64,000 bases of DNA from Nesterenkonia halotolerans. Lineage in GTDB: Bacteria > Actinomycetota > Actinomycetes > Actinomycetales > Micrococcaceae. The position numbers were made by a program, and so were the translations under genes. The stretch covers positions 434,001 to 498,000 of the forward strand of contig NZ_JADBEE010000002.1 of the NCBI RefSeq assembly GCF_014874065.1, written 5' to 3'. Under the pieces are notes generated by a model. The model was not told the DNA's origin. It did no database searches and worked only from the letters and a program-made list of their open reading frames with translations. Positions 1 through 9,020 of the stretch are shown piece by piece (the stretch's first letter is position 1; each line of letters opens with the position of its first letter).

Positions 1-612
1 GGCACCGAGATCGGTCAGCGGGGTCTGCGGGGTCTGCGGCCCGTCGGTGGTGCTCGCCCGCGCCAGCGTCGCATCGCTCGCGCCCAGATCAAGCTCGTAG
101 GCGTTGACGAGGTCAGCCACCTGTGTGGTGCAGGGAGCATCCGCGGCGCAGGTGCTCACCCGCAGGTCAGCGACGCGCTCAGCGAAGTCGTCAAAGTGCA
201 GGATGTTCTGCGGGTTCTCCGCGGTCGCCACCAGCACCAGACGATTGCTCGCCAGCGGCAGCGGATCCCCGGAGATGTGTCCCTCGCGTTCAAGGTCCTG
301 CATCTGTTCTCGAGAAGCGGTCAGCACGACATCGGCCTGCGGAGCGGCGTCGATCCGCTCCACCATCGCCTCGGTGTCCAGGTACTCGACCTCGGCGGAG
401 AGGGTGCTGTTGCGCTCCTGCAAGGTGGAGTCGAGCTGGTCCAGCGCCGGCTTGGTGGAGGGTGCTGCGATCACCGAGGCGCTGCGGACTTCACCGGCGG
501 GCACCTCGTAGGCGGGACCGCAGGCGCTGAGCACGAAGGCGGCCACGAAACAGAGCAGAAGCACGAGCGCGATCACGCCGCGGAGTCGAAAGAACAAGGA
601 GTCAGGTTTCAC
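1..612 (-). CDS. ModA-like substrate-binding lipoprotein (partial, 3' end beyond window)
   Basis: A minus-strand reading frame begins at a GTG (612) and runs uninterrupted off the left edge, giving 204 residues. The N-terminus has a hydrophobic signal segment ending in a lipobox LSAC with the lipidated Cys at about residue 31. The body contains DVVLTAS and the NRLVLVAT segment, which are typical of periplasmic/extracellular molybdate-binding proteins (ModA, PBP type 2). The likely role is capture of molybdate or a related oxyanion for an ABC importer whose permease and ATPase would lie beyond the edge. It could instead be another class of type-2 binding protein; ligand is inferred only from family resemblance. 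Confidence 0.75.
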   Translation of the reverse strand, partial: MKPDSLFFRLRGVIALVLLLCFVAAFVLSACGPAYEVPAGEVRSASVIAAPSTKPALDQLDSTLQERNSTLSAEVEYLDTEAMVERIDAAPQADVVLTASREQMQDLEREGHISGDPLPLASNRLVLVATAENPQNILHFDDFAERVADLRVSTCAADAPCTTQVADLVNAYELDLGASDATLARASTTDGPQTPQTPLTDLGA

Positions 613-684
613 GGGGCACGCCCCTTACGGGGTGAATGGAGCCCGTCTGCTAGAGCTCTTTGGGTGATGCTGAAGATGCAGGAG

Positions 685-1140
685 CTAGTCAGCGTCCCAG
701 CAGGAATCCACCACTCCGGTGACTCCGCGGGACTCTGTCCGCACATCAGTGCTGTAGTACTGACTGCGATCTTCTGGGTTCGACCCGTCCTGCGGGCCGA
801 GGGTGACGATGTCTGCACCGACAACGGCGTAGCTGTTGTCGAGCACGTGGACCATGCACTGCACAGTCGCGTCGAAGTCCTTCGTCACCTGGAAGTCTAC
901 TTCAGCTTCGGTGTCGGAGACGATGGTGTAGCCGACGTCGGTGTGCGTGATCTGACCGATGGCGTTGCCCACAGTGAAGTAGATCATCGCCGCCAGGGCC
1001 AGCAGGAGTGCTCCGAGGATCATCCAGCGTTGGGACTTCGCCGAGATCCGGCGCTTCGGCGCACCATACCGCGACTCCACGCCAGGAGAAGTCCCCGTGT
1101 CGCCGGAGGCTGCGGCCTCGGTGGTGCTGGACTCTGTCAT
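685..1140 (-). CDS. DUF4307 single-pass membrane protein
   Basis: A 151-residue protein with a charged cytoplasmic N-terminus, one transmembrane segment at about residues 40-60 (WMILGALLLALAAMIYFTVG) and a C-terminal extracytoplasmic domain. The layout and the VDFQVTKDFDATVQC region match the actinobacterial DUF4307 family, whose function is unknown. It is divergent from the mycothiol conjugate amidase gene with only 20 bp between start codons, a pairing that recurs in Micrococcales. It lacks a Shine-Dalgarno sequence; a TAGAAT -10 box ends 7 nt before the ATG, so a leaderless mRNA is likely. Confidence 0.8.
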   Translation of the reverse strand: MTESSTTEAAASGDTGTSPGVESRYGAPKRRISAKSQRWMILGALLLALAAMIYFTVGNAIGQITHTDVGYTIVSDTEAEVDFQVTKDFDATVQCMVHVLDNSYAVVGADIVTLGPQDGSNPEDRSQYYSTDVRTESRGVTGVVDSCWDAD

Positions 1141-1146
1141 CGGGAC

Positions 1147-1153
1147 TATTCTA
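1147..1153. promoter_or_regulatory. Shared symmetrical -10 element, divergent leaderless promoters
   Basis: The 7-bp sequence TATTCTA reads TATTCT toward the plus-strand gene (8 nt before its ATG at 1161) and TAGAAT toward the minus-strand gene (7 nt before its ATG at 1140). One AT-rich box can therefore serve as -10 for both genes. Spacing matches transcription starting at or next to both start codons. This is inference from spacing; start sites were not mapped. Confidence 0.6.
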
Positions 1154-1160
1154 GGTGCTT

Positions 1161-2117
1161 ATGTCGAGCTCACACCCCACTGCCTCCAAGATGTCCTCCC
1201 AGGAAGCATCACCCGCCGGTTCAGCAGCCCAGAGTCTTCCGGATTCCACCGGTCTGCGGATGCTCGCCGTCCATGCCCACCCCGATGACGAGTCCTCCAA
1301 GGGTGCCGCGATGATGGCCGCCTATGTCGCTGCGGGCGCGGAGGTCATGGTGGTCACGGCCACCGGGGGAGAGCAGGGGAGCCTTCTGAATCCTGCGGCG
1401 GGGGAGATCTACGCCTGCCACCGCGATCTCCCGGGAGTGCGCCGGATGGAGATGGCCGAGGCGGCCGAGGCGCTGGACATCGAGCACACCTGGCTCGGCT
1501 TCGCCGACTCGGGGCTTCCGGAGGGGGACCCGACGCCCCCGCTTCCCTTCGGCAGCTTCGCCACGCTCCCGCTGGAGCAGGTATCGGCCCCGCTGGTGCG
1601 CCTGGTGCGGAAGTTTCGCCCGCATGTGATCCTCTCCTACGACGAGGTTGGCGGCTACCCCCATCCGGACCACATCATGAGCCACAAGATCACCGTCGAG
1701 GCCTACCACGCAGCCGGCGACCCCACGCGGTACCGGGATCTCGGCGAGGCCTGGACGCCGCAGAAGCTCTACTACGACCGAGCGTTCAACCCCGGGCGGT
1801 TCGAAGCAATCCACAACGCCCTGCTCGAGGCCGGCTATGAGTCGCCCTATGAAGAGCGACTGCGGGCGTTCCGCGACGGGTCGATCTCGTGGATGACCGA
1901 GCATGAGGTCACCACGAAGGTCCCGGTGGGCACGTTCCTGGAGCACCGCGACCGGGCACTGCGGGCCCACCGCACCCAGGTCGAACCCGATGGCTTCTTC
2001 TTCGCGACCCCCAATGACTTCCTGCGCAAGGTCTATCCCTACGACGACTACGTGCTGGTGGAGTCGAAGGTGGAGACCGAGCTTCCAGAGCATGACATCT
2101 TCAGCGGACTGCGCTGA
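1161..2117 (+). CDS. mca: Mycothiol S-conjugate amidase Mca (PIG-L deacetylase family)
   Basis: This 318-residue enzyme should hydrolyse mycothiol S-conjugates, releasing a mercapturic acid for export and recycling GlcN-Ins. The zinc-binding HAHPDDES motif lies near residue 35 and is followed by the KGAAMMAAY and TGGEQGSLLNP segments that distinguish Mca from MshB. A second metal histidine lies in the HPDH motif (GGYPHPDHIMSH). It implies that the organism makes mycothiol. ATG 1161 was chosen over the in-frame GTG 1155 because it sits at leaderless distance from the -10 box. It is followed by a 133-bp gap before the next gene, with a TAGACT box at 2166-2171 that may be that gene's -10. Confidence 0.9.
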   Translation: MSSSHPTASKMSSQEASPAGSAAQSLPDSTGLRMLAVHAHPDDESSKGAAMMAAYVAAGAEVMVVTATGGEQGSLLNPAAGEIYACHRDLPGVRRMEMAEAAEALDIEHTWLGFADSGLPEGDPTPPLPFGSFATLPLEQVSAPLVRLVRKFRPHVILSYDEVGGYPHPDHIMSHKITVEAYHAAGDPTRYRDLGEAWTPQKLYYDRAFNPGRFEAIHNALLEAGYESPYEERLRAFRDGSISWMTEHEVTTKVPVGTFLEHRDRALRAHRTQVEPDGFFFATPNDFLRKVYPYDDYVLVESKVETELPEHDIFSGLR

Positions 2118-2250
2118 GCCGCTGTTGCGGGCTGGCAGAGTTTCTCCGGTGATTTCTACACGGCGTAGACTGAGCCGAGCGGTCGCCGTCGGCGGCTGCT
2201 CCAACAGCCCGGTCCGCAAGACTGACGACATTTAAGAGGCAGAGACACCA

Positions 2251-2637
2251 GTGAATCTACTTCCGGTGCTGAGCAGCGTGAGCCCAGGTGGCGGCGGTGG
2301 CGACGCCCCCGAACTGCGCCCCGGGCTCAACGAGCAGGACATCACCCCGGGCATCGAAGGCTTCCTCTTCACCGCCCTGGTGGTCGTGCTGCTCATCGTG
2401 GTGGTCCGCGATCTGGCCAAGCGCACGCGTCGGATGAAGTACCGCGCCGAGCTCGAAGACGAGGCCGCCGGGGAAGAGCCCGAGTTCCCGGGCGAGATCA
2501 CCGAGGCGGAGATCTCCGCGGCCCAGCAGCGTTCCCGTGTGGCGGCGGCCGAGGCCCGCTTCGGCCCGACCCCCGTCGCCGACCCCGCTCCCGCCACCAC
2601 GGACACCGACCCGGAGCAGACCCCTCCCTCTCGCTGA
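2251..2637 (+). CDS. Small single-pass membrane protein, function unknown
   Basis: A 128-residue protein with a short Gly-rich N-terminus, one membrane segment at about residues 37-53 (FLFTALVVVLLIVVVRD) followed at once by a basic stretch (KRTRRMK), so the acidic, Pro/Thr-rich C-terminal tail should be cytoplasmic. The start is a GTG preceded by AGAGGCAGAG. No named domain was recognised; similar short proteins occur beside mca in Micrococcaceae. Its TGA lies in an 11-bp sequence (2633-2643) identical to the first 11 bases of the 72-bp repeat that begins 23 bp later. Confidence 0.7.
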   Translation: MNLLPVLSSVSPGGGGGDAPELRPGLNEQDITPGIEGFLFTALVVVLLIVVVRDLAKRTRRMKYRAELEDEAAGEEPEFPGEITEAEISAAQQRSRVAAAEARFGPTPVADPAPATTDTDPEQTPPSR

Positions 2638-2655
2638 GCGGCGCCTTCACACCCC

Positions 2656-2727
2656 GCTGAGCGGCGGATTCTCCGAGCAGTTGAGTGGGATCCAGCCCCC
2701 GACTGCCCGGAGATTCCGCCCCTCAAC
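2656..2727. repeat. 72-bp intergenic repeat, copy A
   Basis: This 72-bp element has imperfect terminal inverted repeats (GCTGAGCGGCGGA at the left, TCCGCCCCTCAAC at the right). It matches the element at 4915-4986 over its full length without gaps at 58 of 72 positions (counted by hand). The best conserved part is the left 40 bp, including GAGTGGGATCCAG in the middle. The layout resembles a REP or MITE-like palindromic element and could fold into an mRNA hairpin. It sits between the 128-residue membrane protein gene and the S9 peptidase. Confidence 0.75.
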
Positions 2728-2744
2728 GCGGGGGTGAGGTGTCT

Positions 2745-2750
2745 TAGACT
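2745..2750 (+). promoter_or_regulatory. -10 box TAGACT of a leaderless promoter
   Basis: TAGACT lies 6 nt before the ATG of the S9 peptidase at 2757, and there is no Shine-Dalgarno sequence in between. The distance suits transcription starting at the A of the start codon. Confidence 0.55.
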
Positions 2751-2756
2751 GGCCTC

Positions 2757-4919
2757 ATGGTGACGACGCTGCCCTATGGTTCCTGGCCCTCAAGCATCTC
2801 CGCCGAGCAGCTCGCTGTCGGAGGAAACCGGCTCGGAGCTCCGCAGTGGGTGGGCGAGCAGCTCTGGTGGAGCGAGGCGCTCGCCGCGGAGGGCGGTCGC
2901 CAGACGATCGTGCGCACGACCACTGACCCCGCGCAGACCAGCCAGGTTGAGCATGGACCGGCCGCCGGCAGACCAGACACTGTCAACGTGCTGCCTGCGC
3001 CCTTCAACGCCCGATCCCGCGTCCACGAGTACGGCGGCTCCTCCTGGATCGCGCTGACGCTCGGCGCTTCCACCGACGCCGCCGCGGGAGAGGCTGCCCC
3101 AGCTGCCGCCGCGGAACCGCTGGTGTTGTTCGTGAACTTCACCGACCAGCGGATCTATGCCTTCACCGAAGGCGAGCAGCCGCAGCCGATCAGTCCCGCC
3201 TCCGACGCAGTGGCGGAGGTAGAAGGACCCGCTCTCCGCTGGGCACAGCCGACCGAGGTCACCCTCACGGACGGCGTCCGGGAAGTCTGGTGGGTGTGTG
3301 AGGAGCATGTCGGCGGGGAAGACGCTGACGGGGCCCCGAAGATCGAGCGCTATATCGCTTCTGTGCCGTTGGACGGCTCTGCCGCCGAGGACGAGCTTGC
3401 AATCCGCAAGATCACACCTGCCTCGCGTTTCGTCGCACACCCGCGGCTCTCTCCGGACGGGACTCAGCTGGCGTGGATCTCCTGGGAGCACCCGCAGATG
3501 CCGTGGGACGGGACCCAGCTGCATGTCGGGCATATCGCCGCAGGCATGGTGGTCAACGAGCGGGTGCTCGATGGTGGCACCCAGGTCTCGGTGCTGCAGC
3601 CCGAGTGGAGGCGGTCAGGGGAGCTGGTCTACCTCAGCGACCGCTCCGGGTGGTGGAACCCCTGGACGGTGACGCTGGCCCCCGAGGGGCTCAGCGACGG
3701 GTCGGGGCATGTGGGGACCGCGGTCACGGAGGAGCCCCGCCAGCTGCTCCGCGACGAGCAGGAGTATGCGGGGCCGCTGTGGCAGCTCGGCGAGACCTGG
3801 CTGACCCTCATCGACGCCGACCATGCGCTCACCCTCTACGGCACAGCCACCGATTCGCTGGGCGTGCTGGATCTGGTCACCGGCACGGTGGCGCCGCTGG
3901 ATCTGCCGCACACGACCCTCGCCGGGGTGGCGCTGCGCGCCGATGGTGCACTGGCGATCTATGGCTCCTCCACCACCGAATTCCCTGCGATCACGGTGGG
4001 ACGGCTCACCATGACGCACGGGCACTGGCGGGTGGACCGCCCCGGCGTCGTCCGCTCTTCACGCAGTGATGCCCCCGACCCACGCCTGCTGCCCACCCCG
4101 GAGCCGATCACGGTCACCGACGCGACCGGGCAGCAGATCCAGGCAGTGCTCTACCGGCCGCGGCAAGAAGGGTTCTCCGCGCCGGAGGGTGAGCTGCCGC
4201 CCTACATCGCCCAGGTCCATGGAGGCCCCACCGGGCAGGCGGCGGTCGGGCTCTCGTTGGCGATCGCCTACTACACCTCGCGGGGGATCGGGGTGGTGGA
4301 CATCAATTACGGCGGCTCCACCGGCTTCGGCCGCGCCTACCGGGACCGGCTCCAGGGCCAGTGGGGAGTGGTGGACGTCGCCGACACCGTCGCGGTGATG
4401 GAGCACCTGGTGGCCCAGCGCATCGCCGACGGCTCACGTCTGGCGATCGAAGGCGGCAGCGCCGGCGGGTGGACCACGCTCGCCTGCCTGACTCGGACCA
4501 CGACCTTCGCCGCGGGGGTCTCGAGCTACGGCGTCGCGGACCTGGTGGCCCTCGCTCAGGACACCCACGACTTCGAGTCCAGGTACCTGGATGGGCTCGT
4601 CGGACCCTATCCCGAGGCAGCGGAGATCTACCGTGAACGGGCGCCGCTGAACCACGTGGACTCGCTGCAGACGCCCGTGCTGCTGCTCCAGGGTGACGAG
4701 GACCCGATCGTCCCGCCGAATCAGGCCGAGATGTTCCGCGACGCCCTGGCAGCGAAGTCCATCCCGCATGCGTATCTGCTCTTCGCCGGCGAGCAGCACG
4801 GATTCCGTCAGGCGCAGAACATCATCACCAGCTTCGAGGCCGCGCTGAGCTTCTACGGCCAGATCCTCGGGTTCGAGCCCGAAGGGATCCCGACCCTGGA
4901 GCTCACCCCCCACCGTTGA
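2757..4919 (+). CDS. S9 family prolyl oligopeptidase-type serine peptidase
   Basis: A 720-residue cytoplasmic peptidase of the dipeptidyl/acylaminoacyl peptidase type. The N-terminal two thirds form a beta-propeller-like region with SPDGTQLAW-type repeats. The C-terminal alpha/beta-hydrolase domain carries the oxyanion HGGPT motif, the YGGSTGFGR segment, the nucleophile in EGGSAGG (about residue 571), the acidic residue in GDEDPIVP and the catalytic His in GEQHGF. It likely trims short peptides from their N-terminus. No signal peptide is visible. Its stop codon is inside the second copy of the 72-bp repeat, so the element is transcribed at the 3' end of this mRNA. Confidence 0.88.
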   Translation: MVTTLPYGSWPSSISAEQLAVGGNRLGAPQWVGEQLWWSEALAAEGGRQTIVRTTTDPAQTSQVEHGPAAGRPDTVNVLPAPFNARSRVHEYGGSSWIALTLGASTDAAAGEAAPAAAAEPLVLFVNFTDQRIYAFTEGEQPQPISPASDAVAEVEGPALRWAQPTEVTLTDGVREVWWVCEEHVGGEDADGAPKIERYIASVPLDGSAAEDELAIRKITPASRFVAHPRLSPDGTQLAWISWEHPQMPWDGTQLHVGHIAAGMVVNERVLDGGTQVSVLQPEWRRSGELVYLSDRSGWWNPWTVTLAPEGLSDGSGHVGTAVTEEPRQLLRDEQEYAGPLWQLGETWLTLIDADHALTLYGTATDSLGVLDLVTGTVAPLDLPHTTLAGVALRADGALAIYGSSTTEFPAITVGRLTMTHGHWRVDRPGVVRSSRSDAPDPRLLPTPEPITVTDATGQQIQAVLYRPRQEGFSAPEGELPPYIAQVHGGPTGQAAVGLSLAIAYYTSRGIGVVDINYGGSTGFGRAYRDRLQGQWGVVDVADTVAVMEHLVAQRIADGSRLAIEGGSAGGWTTLACLTRTTTFAAGVSSYGVADLVALAQDTHDFESRYLDGLVGPYPEAAEIYRERAPLNHVDSLQTPVLLLQGDEDPIVPPNQAEMFRDALAAKSIPHAYLLFAGEQHGFRQAQNIITSFEAALSFYGQILGFEPEGIPTLELTPHR

Positions 4920-4986
4920 GCGGCGGATTCTACGACCAGCTGAGTGGGATCCAGGCCCCTGAAGCCCTTAATTTCCGCCGCTCAAC
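4915..4986. repeat. 72-bp intergenic repeat, copy B
   Basis: Second copy of the element at 2656-2727, with perfect 13-bp terminal inverted repeats (GTTGAGCGGCGGA and TCCGCCGCTCAAC). The first bases supply the TGA of the S9 peptidase. It has the same length and orientation as copy A, and differences are concentrated in the right half of the loop. It lies in the 138-bp gap before the DUF255 gene. Confidence 0.75.
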
Positions 4987-5057
4987 GGGTGGGTGGGAAC
5001 GTGGGTTGCCAACGCAAGGTGTCGACGCTCCGGGGGCGGGTGCGCGAGACTTGGCGG

Positions 5058-7301
5058 ATGGGACACCGCCTCGCTGACAGCTCTTCGCTCTACCTCCGCT
5101 CACACGCGGACAATCCTGTGGACTGGTTCCCCTGGGGAGCAGAGGCCTTCGCCGAGGCCCGCCGTCGCGATGTTCCGGTCTTCGTCTCGATCGGCTACGC
5201 CGCGTGCCACTGGTGTCACGTGATGGCACGGGAGTCCTTCGAGGACGCCGCGCTCGCCGCGGCGCTGAATGAGCGGTTCGTCGCGATCAAGGTGGACCGC
5301 GAGGAACATCCCGACGTCGATGACACCTACATGGCCGCCACCCAGGCGATGACCGGTCAGGGCGGCTGGCCGATGAGCGTCTTCACGCTCCCCGACGGGC
5401 GGGTCTTCCACGCCGGCACCTACTTCCCTCCGCGCAGGTTCGGGCAGGTGCCCTCCTTCGCGGAGGTCCTGGACGCTGTGCATTCCGCCTGGACACAGCG
5501 CCGCGAGGAGGTGGAGACCTCCGCGGAGCAGATCGCCGCCTCGCTCGGAGCCCAGCGTCGCCAGCAGGCTGGTCTCGCCACCACCGTCCACACTCGGCAG
5601 GACGACGACGCCGCCTCCTCGGCCTCGACCGGAGACGCCGCAGTCGCGCCGCTCATGGACGCCGCCGAGGTCGAGGAGCTGGTCACCCAGGCGCTGGCCC
5701 TGCTCGCCGAGCAGGAGGACACCGTCCACGGGGGCTTCGGCTCCGCGCCGAAGTTCCCGCCCTCCCCGCTGCTGGGCTTCCTGCTCGAGGAGGCCGCCTG
5801 GGACCGAGCCTCGCCGGCGGCGGGGCTGGCCATCCGCACTCTGGAAGCGCTGAGCCGGTCCGCTCTGTTTGACCAGGTGGAAGGCGGTTTCGCCCGCTAT
5901 GCCACCGACCTGGCCTGGGCGCTGCCACACTTCGAGAAGATGCTCTATGACAATGCCCAGCTGCTCGGGCACAGCGCACGGCTGAGCGTGCACCCGGCAG
6001 CCGACGCCGAGCAGCGTGAGCGAGCGGCACGTCAGGCCCGGATGAGCATCGACTGGCTGACCCGCCGCATGCTGCTGGAGGACTCCGGTCTGCTCGCTTC
6101 CTCCCTCGATGCGGACACCGTCGACGAGACGGGCCACCACGCCGAGGGGGCCACCTATCTGTTCGCCGACACCGAGCTGCACCAGGTCGCGCTCGCCGCC
6201 GGGCTGAACGAGACCGAAGTCGAGCAGCTCCTCGTGCTGAACCGCGGCGTCCCCGCGGATGAACATGGCGCCACCACCGGCGCCCCGCTGCACGTGACCC
6301 CGGAGACCCCACGCACCCTGCACTTCGATGCGCCGCTGACCGAAGCTCAGGCCACGCTCTGGGATCGCGCTCTGCCGGAGCTGCGCCGTCGTCGTGCGGA
6401 GCGGCATCAGCCTGCCCGCGATGAGAAGGTGGTCGCCGCATGGAACGCGCAGACCATCAGCTCGCTGGCGGTGGCCGCCGCCCTGTGGGCCGATGAGGCG
6501 CTGCTCGACGATGCCCAGGCGTTGGCGCAGCGGCTCTGGCAGACCCACGTGACCCTCGACGACGACGACGACGGCGCCGCCCGCGTGCACCGGATCTCCT
6601 ACGCCGGGCGTCGCGGCGATGAGCTGGGCGGACTCTCCGACCACGCGCATCTCGCCGTGGCCTGCTTCCAGCTCAGCTCCGCCGGGGCGGAGACCGACCC
6701 GCAGACCGGCGCGCAGGACGGGGCAGCGGGTCCGGCGCAGGACGCGGGGGACTGGCGCGATCGGGGCGCGGCCGTTCTGCGCATGATGCTCAAGACCTTC
6801 GTCCGGGAGCAGGACGGGGAGCTGCAGCTGCTGGAGAGCGCCGACGATGACGGCCTGCTCGCCGCGGCCCAGCACGGCCCGCTGTTCGCCACGCCCCTGG
6901 ACGGGCCCGAACCCAGCAGCGTCGCGGCTCTGGCCCAGGCGCTGCAGATGGCCGAGGCGCTGGAGCTGCTCAGTGCCGAGGATCTCCGGCCGGAGCAGAT
7001 CCTGCAGCATGTGAAGCTCGCCGCCGCGAAGGCCCCCACGGTGATCGGGGCCTCGATGCTGGTCGCGCGGCGCTCGGCGAGAAAGTCCCCTGCCTTCCGG
7101 TTCCTCGGCGGGACGGCCCAGGACCTCGCGGAGGTGCGCCGCGCCGGGGCGCTCTACGGGGTGCCGGTGGAGCCGGTGGATGCGAAGCTGGTGGAGCCCG
7201 GAGCGGCGCTGCGACTGAGTGTCTGCCTCAATGCCGTCGGATCGATGGTCTGCCTGCCACCGGTGGACTCGCTGCAGGAGGTGCTGGAGGGTCTGCGCTG
7301 A
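5058..7301 (+). CDS. DUF255 thioredoxin-like / YyaL-type protein
   Basis: A 747-residue protein of the YyaL/SSP411 family. It begins with [19 protein letters not shown], a conserved family start, and has an N-terminal thioredoxin-like fold with CHWCH near residue 54 and [10 protein letters not shown]. The rest is an alpha/alpha-toroid (six-hairpin glycosidase-like) region with GGF...[18 protein letters not shown] and DEKVVAAWN motifs. The family's reaction is unsettled. The ATG at 5058 was selected because the homology starts there; an in-frame start at 4944 lies inside the repeat element and would add a non-conserved 38-residue leader. GAGACT ends 7 nt before this ATG. Confidence 0.85.
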   Translation: MGHRLADSSSLYLRSHADNPVDWFPWGAEAFAEARRRDVPVFVSIGYAACHWCHVMARESFEDAALAAALNERFVAIKVDREEHPDVDDTYMAATQAMTGQGGWPMSVFTLPDGRVFHAGTYFPPRRFGQVPSFAEVLDAVHSAWTQRREEVETSAEQIAASLGAQRRQQAGLATTVHTRQDDDAASSASTGDAAVAPLMDAAEVEELVTQALALLAEQEDTVHGGFGSAPKFPPSPLLGFLLEEAAWDRASPAAGLAIRTLEALSRSALFDQVEGGFARYATDLAWALPHFEKMLYDNAQLLGHSARLSVHPAADAEQRERAARQARMSIDWLTRRMLLEDSGLLASSLDADTVDETGHHAEGATYLFADTELHQVALAAGLNETEVEQLLVLNRGVPADEHGATTGAPLHVTPETPRTLHFDAPLTEAQATLWDRALPELRRRRAERHQPARDEKVVAAWNAQTISSLAVAAALWADEALLDDAQALAQRLWQTHVTLDDDDDGAARVHRISYAGRRGDELGGLSDHAHLAVACFQLSSAGAETDPQTGAQDGAAGPAQDAGDWRDRGAAVLRMMLKTFVREQDGELQLLESADDDGLLAAAQHGPLFATPLDGPEPSSVAALAQALQMAEALELLSAEDLRPEQILQHVKLAAAKAPTVIGASMLVARRSARKSPAFRFLGGTAQDLAEVRRAGALYGVPVEPVDAKLVEPGAALRLSVCLNAVGSMVCLPPVDSLQEVLEGLR

Positions 7302-7380
7302 GCAGCGGCGCTCGTGGTCGGGTCAGTGCAGGGACGTCGCCGGTTTCAGCGCGGCGCTCGCCCGCCATCCACAGCTCGGC

Positions 7381-8091
7381 TCAGCGCAGCAGAGCCAGCG
7401 CGATCGCGATGAAGTGGCAGATGAACCCGATCAGGGTGCAGGCATGGAACAGCTCGTGGAAGCCGAACCACTCGGGGGAGATGTTCGGGCGCTTGAGTGC
7501 GTAGAAGACCGCGCCGATGATGTAGGCGGCGCCGCCCACGACGATCAGCGTCGCCGCCACCGGATCGGCGGCGTAGAAGTCCCCGATGAAGACCAGAGCG
7601 GCGAGGCCGAGGATCACGTAGCTCGGGGTGTAGAGCCAGCGCGGAGCGGTGGTCCAGAAGATGCGGAATGCCGCCCCGAGCAGAGCCCCGATCCAGACCG
7701 AGACCAGCAGGATGGTGTCCTTGGGCTCGGGGAGCAGCGCCAGCGTCAGCGGGGTGTAGGTGCCGGCGATGATCAGCATGATGTTCGTGTGGTCCCACCG
7801 CTTGAGCCTCATGCCGGTCCGCTTCGACCAGTTCCCCACGTGGTAGACGGCGGAGACCACGAACATCATCAGCCCGGTGATCACGTAGACCACGGCGGCG
7901 GCCCGCAGCACGCCCGCGGGCGTCAGCACGATCAGCACGATCCCGGCGACCAGGACCACGGGCACCATGCCCGCGTGCAGCCGGCCCCGCAGTCTCGGCT
8001 TCGCTCGTTCCGAGCTGAAGGAGGCGCTGCCGGGGCCCTCTTGGACGGCGTCGAGGGCGGGGTGCTTGGTGTCTTGCTCACTGGTGGCCAC
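7381..8091 (-). CDS. Hemolysin III family (PAQR/TrhA) membrane protein
   Basis: A 236-residue polytopic protein with seven predicted membrane segments. It shows the family's metal-site residues in SAVYHVGNW near the first core helix, in WDHTNIMLIIAGTYTPL, and in the last helices (ELFHACTLIGFICHFIA). Homologues are called hemolysin III, but most are thought to be membrane hydrolases or homeostasis proteins rather than toxins. It is divergent from the isoprenyl transferase gene, an arrangement also seen in mycobacteria (hlyIII beside a Z-FPP synthase). The start is GTG 8091, placed 6 nt after TAGACT, so the mRNA is probably leaderless. Confidence 0.85.
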   Translation of the reverse strand: MATSEQDTKHPALDAVQEGPGSASFSSERAKPRLRGRLHAGMVPVVLVAGIVLIVLTPAGVLRAAAVVYVITGLMMFVVSAVYHVGNWSKRTGMRLKRWDHTNIMLIIAGTYTPLTLALLPEPKDTILLVSVWIGALLGAAFRIFWTTAPRWLYTPSYVILGLAALVFIGDFYAADPVAATLIVVGGAAYIIGAVFYALKRPNISPEWFGFHELFHACTLIGFICHFIAIALALLR

Positions 8092-8097
8092 GGCACG

Positions 8098-8103
8098 AGT
8101 CTA
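8098..8103 (-). promoter_or_regulatory. -10 box TAGACT of a leaderless promoter
   Basis: On the minus strand TAGACT is followed by CGTGCC and the GTG start of the hemolysin III gene. No ribosome-binding site is present in the short leader. Confidence 0.55.
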
Positions 8104-8237
8104 GGCGGGGCCGCGACAGGGGAGTAATGGGGATGACGGGGTGTGGTGCACGTCGCGCACGCCCGTCCAAGCCGTCCGATACGGATCGGGCGGGAGTCCC
8201 TTAGGGTGGGAAACGCGTCAACACTGCAGGAGGCTCC

Positions 8238-9020
8238 ATGGGGTTGCGAGACATCGCCTACGCCGTCTATGAACGGCAGATCAGCCGTGCCCTGCCCAAG
8301 GACCGGATCCCCAAGCACATCGGCGTGGTGGTGGACGGCAATCGACGCTGGGCCAAGCTGGCCGGCACCCCCACGGCAGACGGGCACCTGGCGGGTGCCA
8401 ATAAGATCGTCGAGTTCATCGACTGGTGCGCCGAGCTCGGTGTCCCCACTGTGACGCTCTACATGCTCTCCACGGACAACATGAGCCGCTCCGCCGATGA
8501 GCTGGAGACGCTCATGGACATCATCGCCGACACCCTGGAGCGGCTCTGTGAATCCCGCCCCGGCGGCCGGCCCGTGCGGGTGCACCCGGTCGGGCAGCCC
8601 GAGCTGCTTCCGGAGCCGCTCGCCGCCCGGCTGCGCAGCGTGGATGAGGAGCTTGCGCGCGCCTGTGAGGAGCCAGCCGTGCATGTCAACGTGGCGGTGG
8701 GCTACGGCGGACGGCAGGAGATCGTCGACGCGGTCAAGGAGCTGCTGCGCGATGCCGAGTCCCATGGACGCAGCATCAGTGAGGTGGCCGAGGACCTGAC
8801 TCCCGGGTCCATCGCCGATTGGCTCTACACCCGCGGACAGCCTGACCCCGACCTGATCATCCGCACCTCCGGAGAGCAGCGCCTCTCCGGCTTCCTCATG
8901 TGGCAGTCGGCCTATTCGGAGTTCTACTTCTGCGAGGCCCTCTGGCCCGATTTTCGCCGGGTGGACTTCATCCGTGCCCTGCGCGACTACGCTCAGCGGC
9001 AACGGCGCTTCGGAAACTGA
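8238..9020 (+). CDS. uppS: Isoprenyl transferase (cis-prenyltransferase, UppS family)
   Basis: A 260-residue soluble cis-prenyltransferase that extends an allylic diphosphate with isopentenyl diphosphate to form the Z-prenyl carrier used in cell-wall synthesis. The catalytic VVDGNRRWA motif is at about residues 31-39, and the IRTSGEQRLSGFLMWQSAYSE substrate-binding region with the later conserved acidic residue is near the C-terminus. The short N-terminal MGLRDIAYAVYERQI helix is typical of the actinobacterial short-chain (Z-FPP) or decaprenyl diphosphate types; product length cannot be told from sequence alone. A strong AGGAGG precedes the ATG by 6 nt. Confidence 0.88.
   Translation: MGLRDIAYAVYERQISRALPKDRIPKHIGVVVDGNRRWAKLAGTPTADGHLAGANKIVEFIDWCAELGVPTVTLYMLSTDNMSRSADELETLMDIIADTLERLCESRPGGRPVRVHPVGQPELLPEPLAARLRSVDEELARACEEPAVHVNVAVGYGGRQEIVDAVKELLRDAESHGRSISEVAEDLTPGSIADWLYTRGQPDPDLIIRTSGEQRLSGFLMWQSAYSEFYFCEALWPDFRRVDFIRALRDYAQRQRRFGN

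Noticed and set aside
4944..5057. N-terminal extension of the DUF255 protein from 4944
   Set aside because: It would translate the right half of the 72-bp repeat and adds no conserved sequence; ATG 5058 begins at the family N-terminus.
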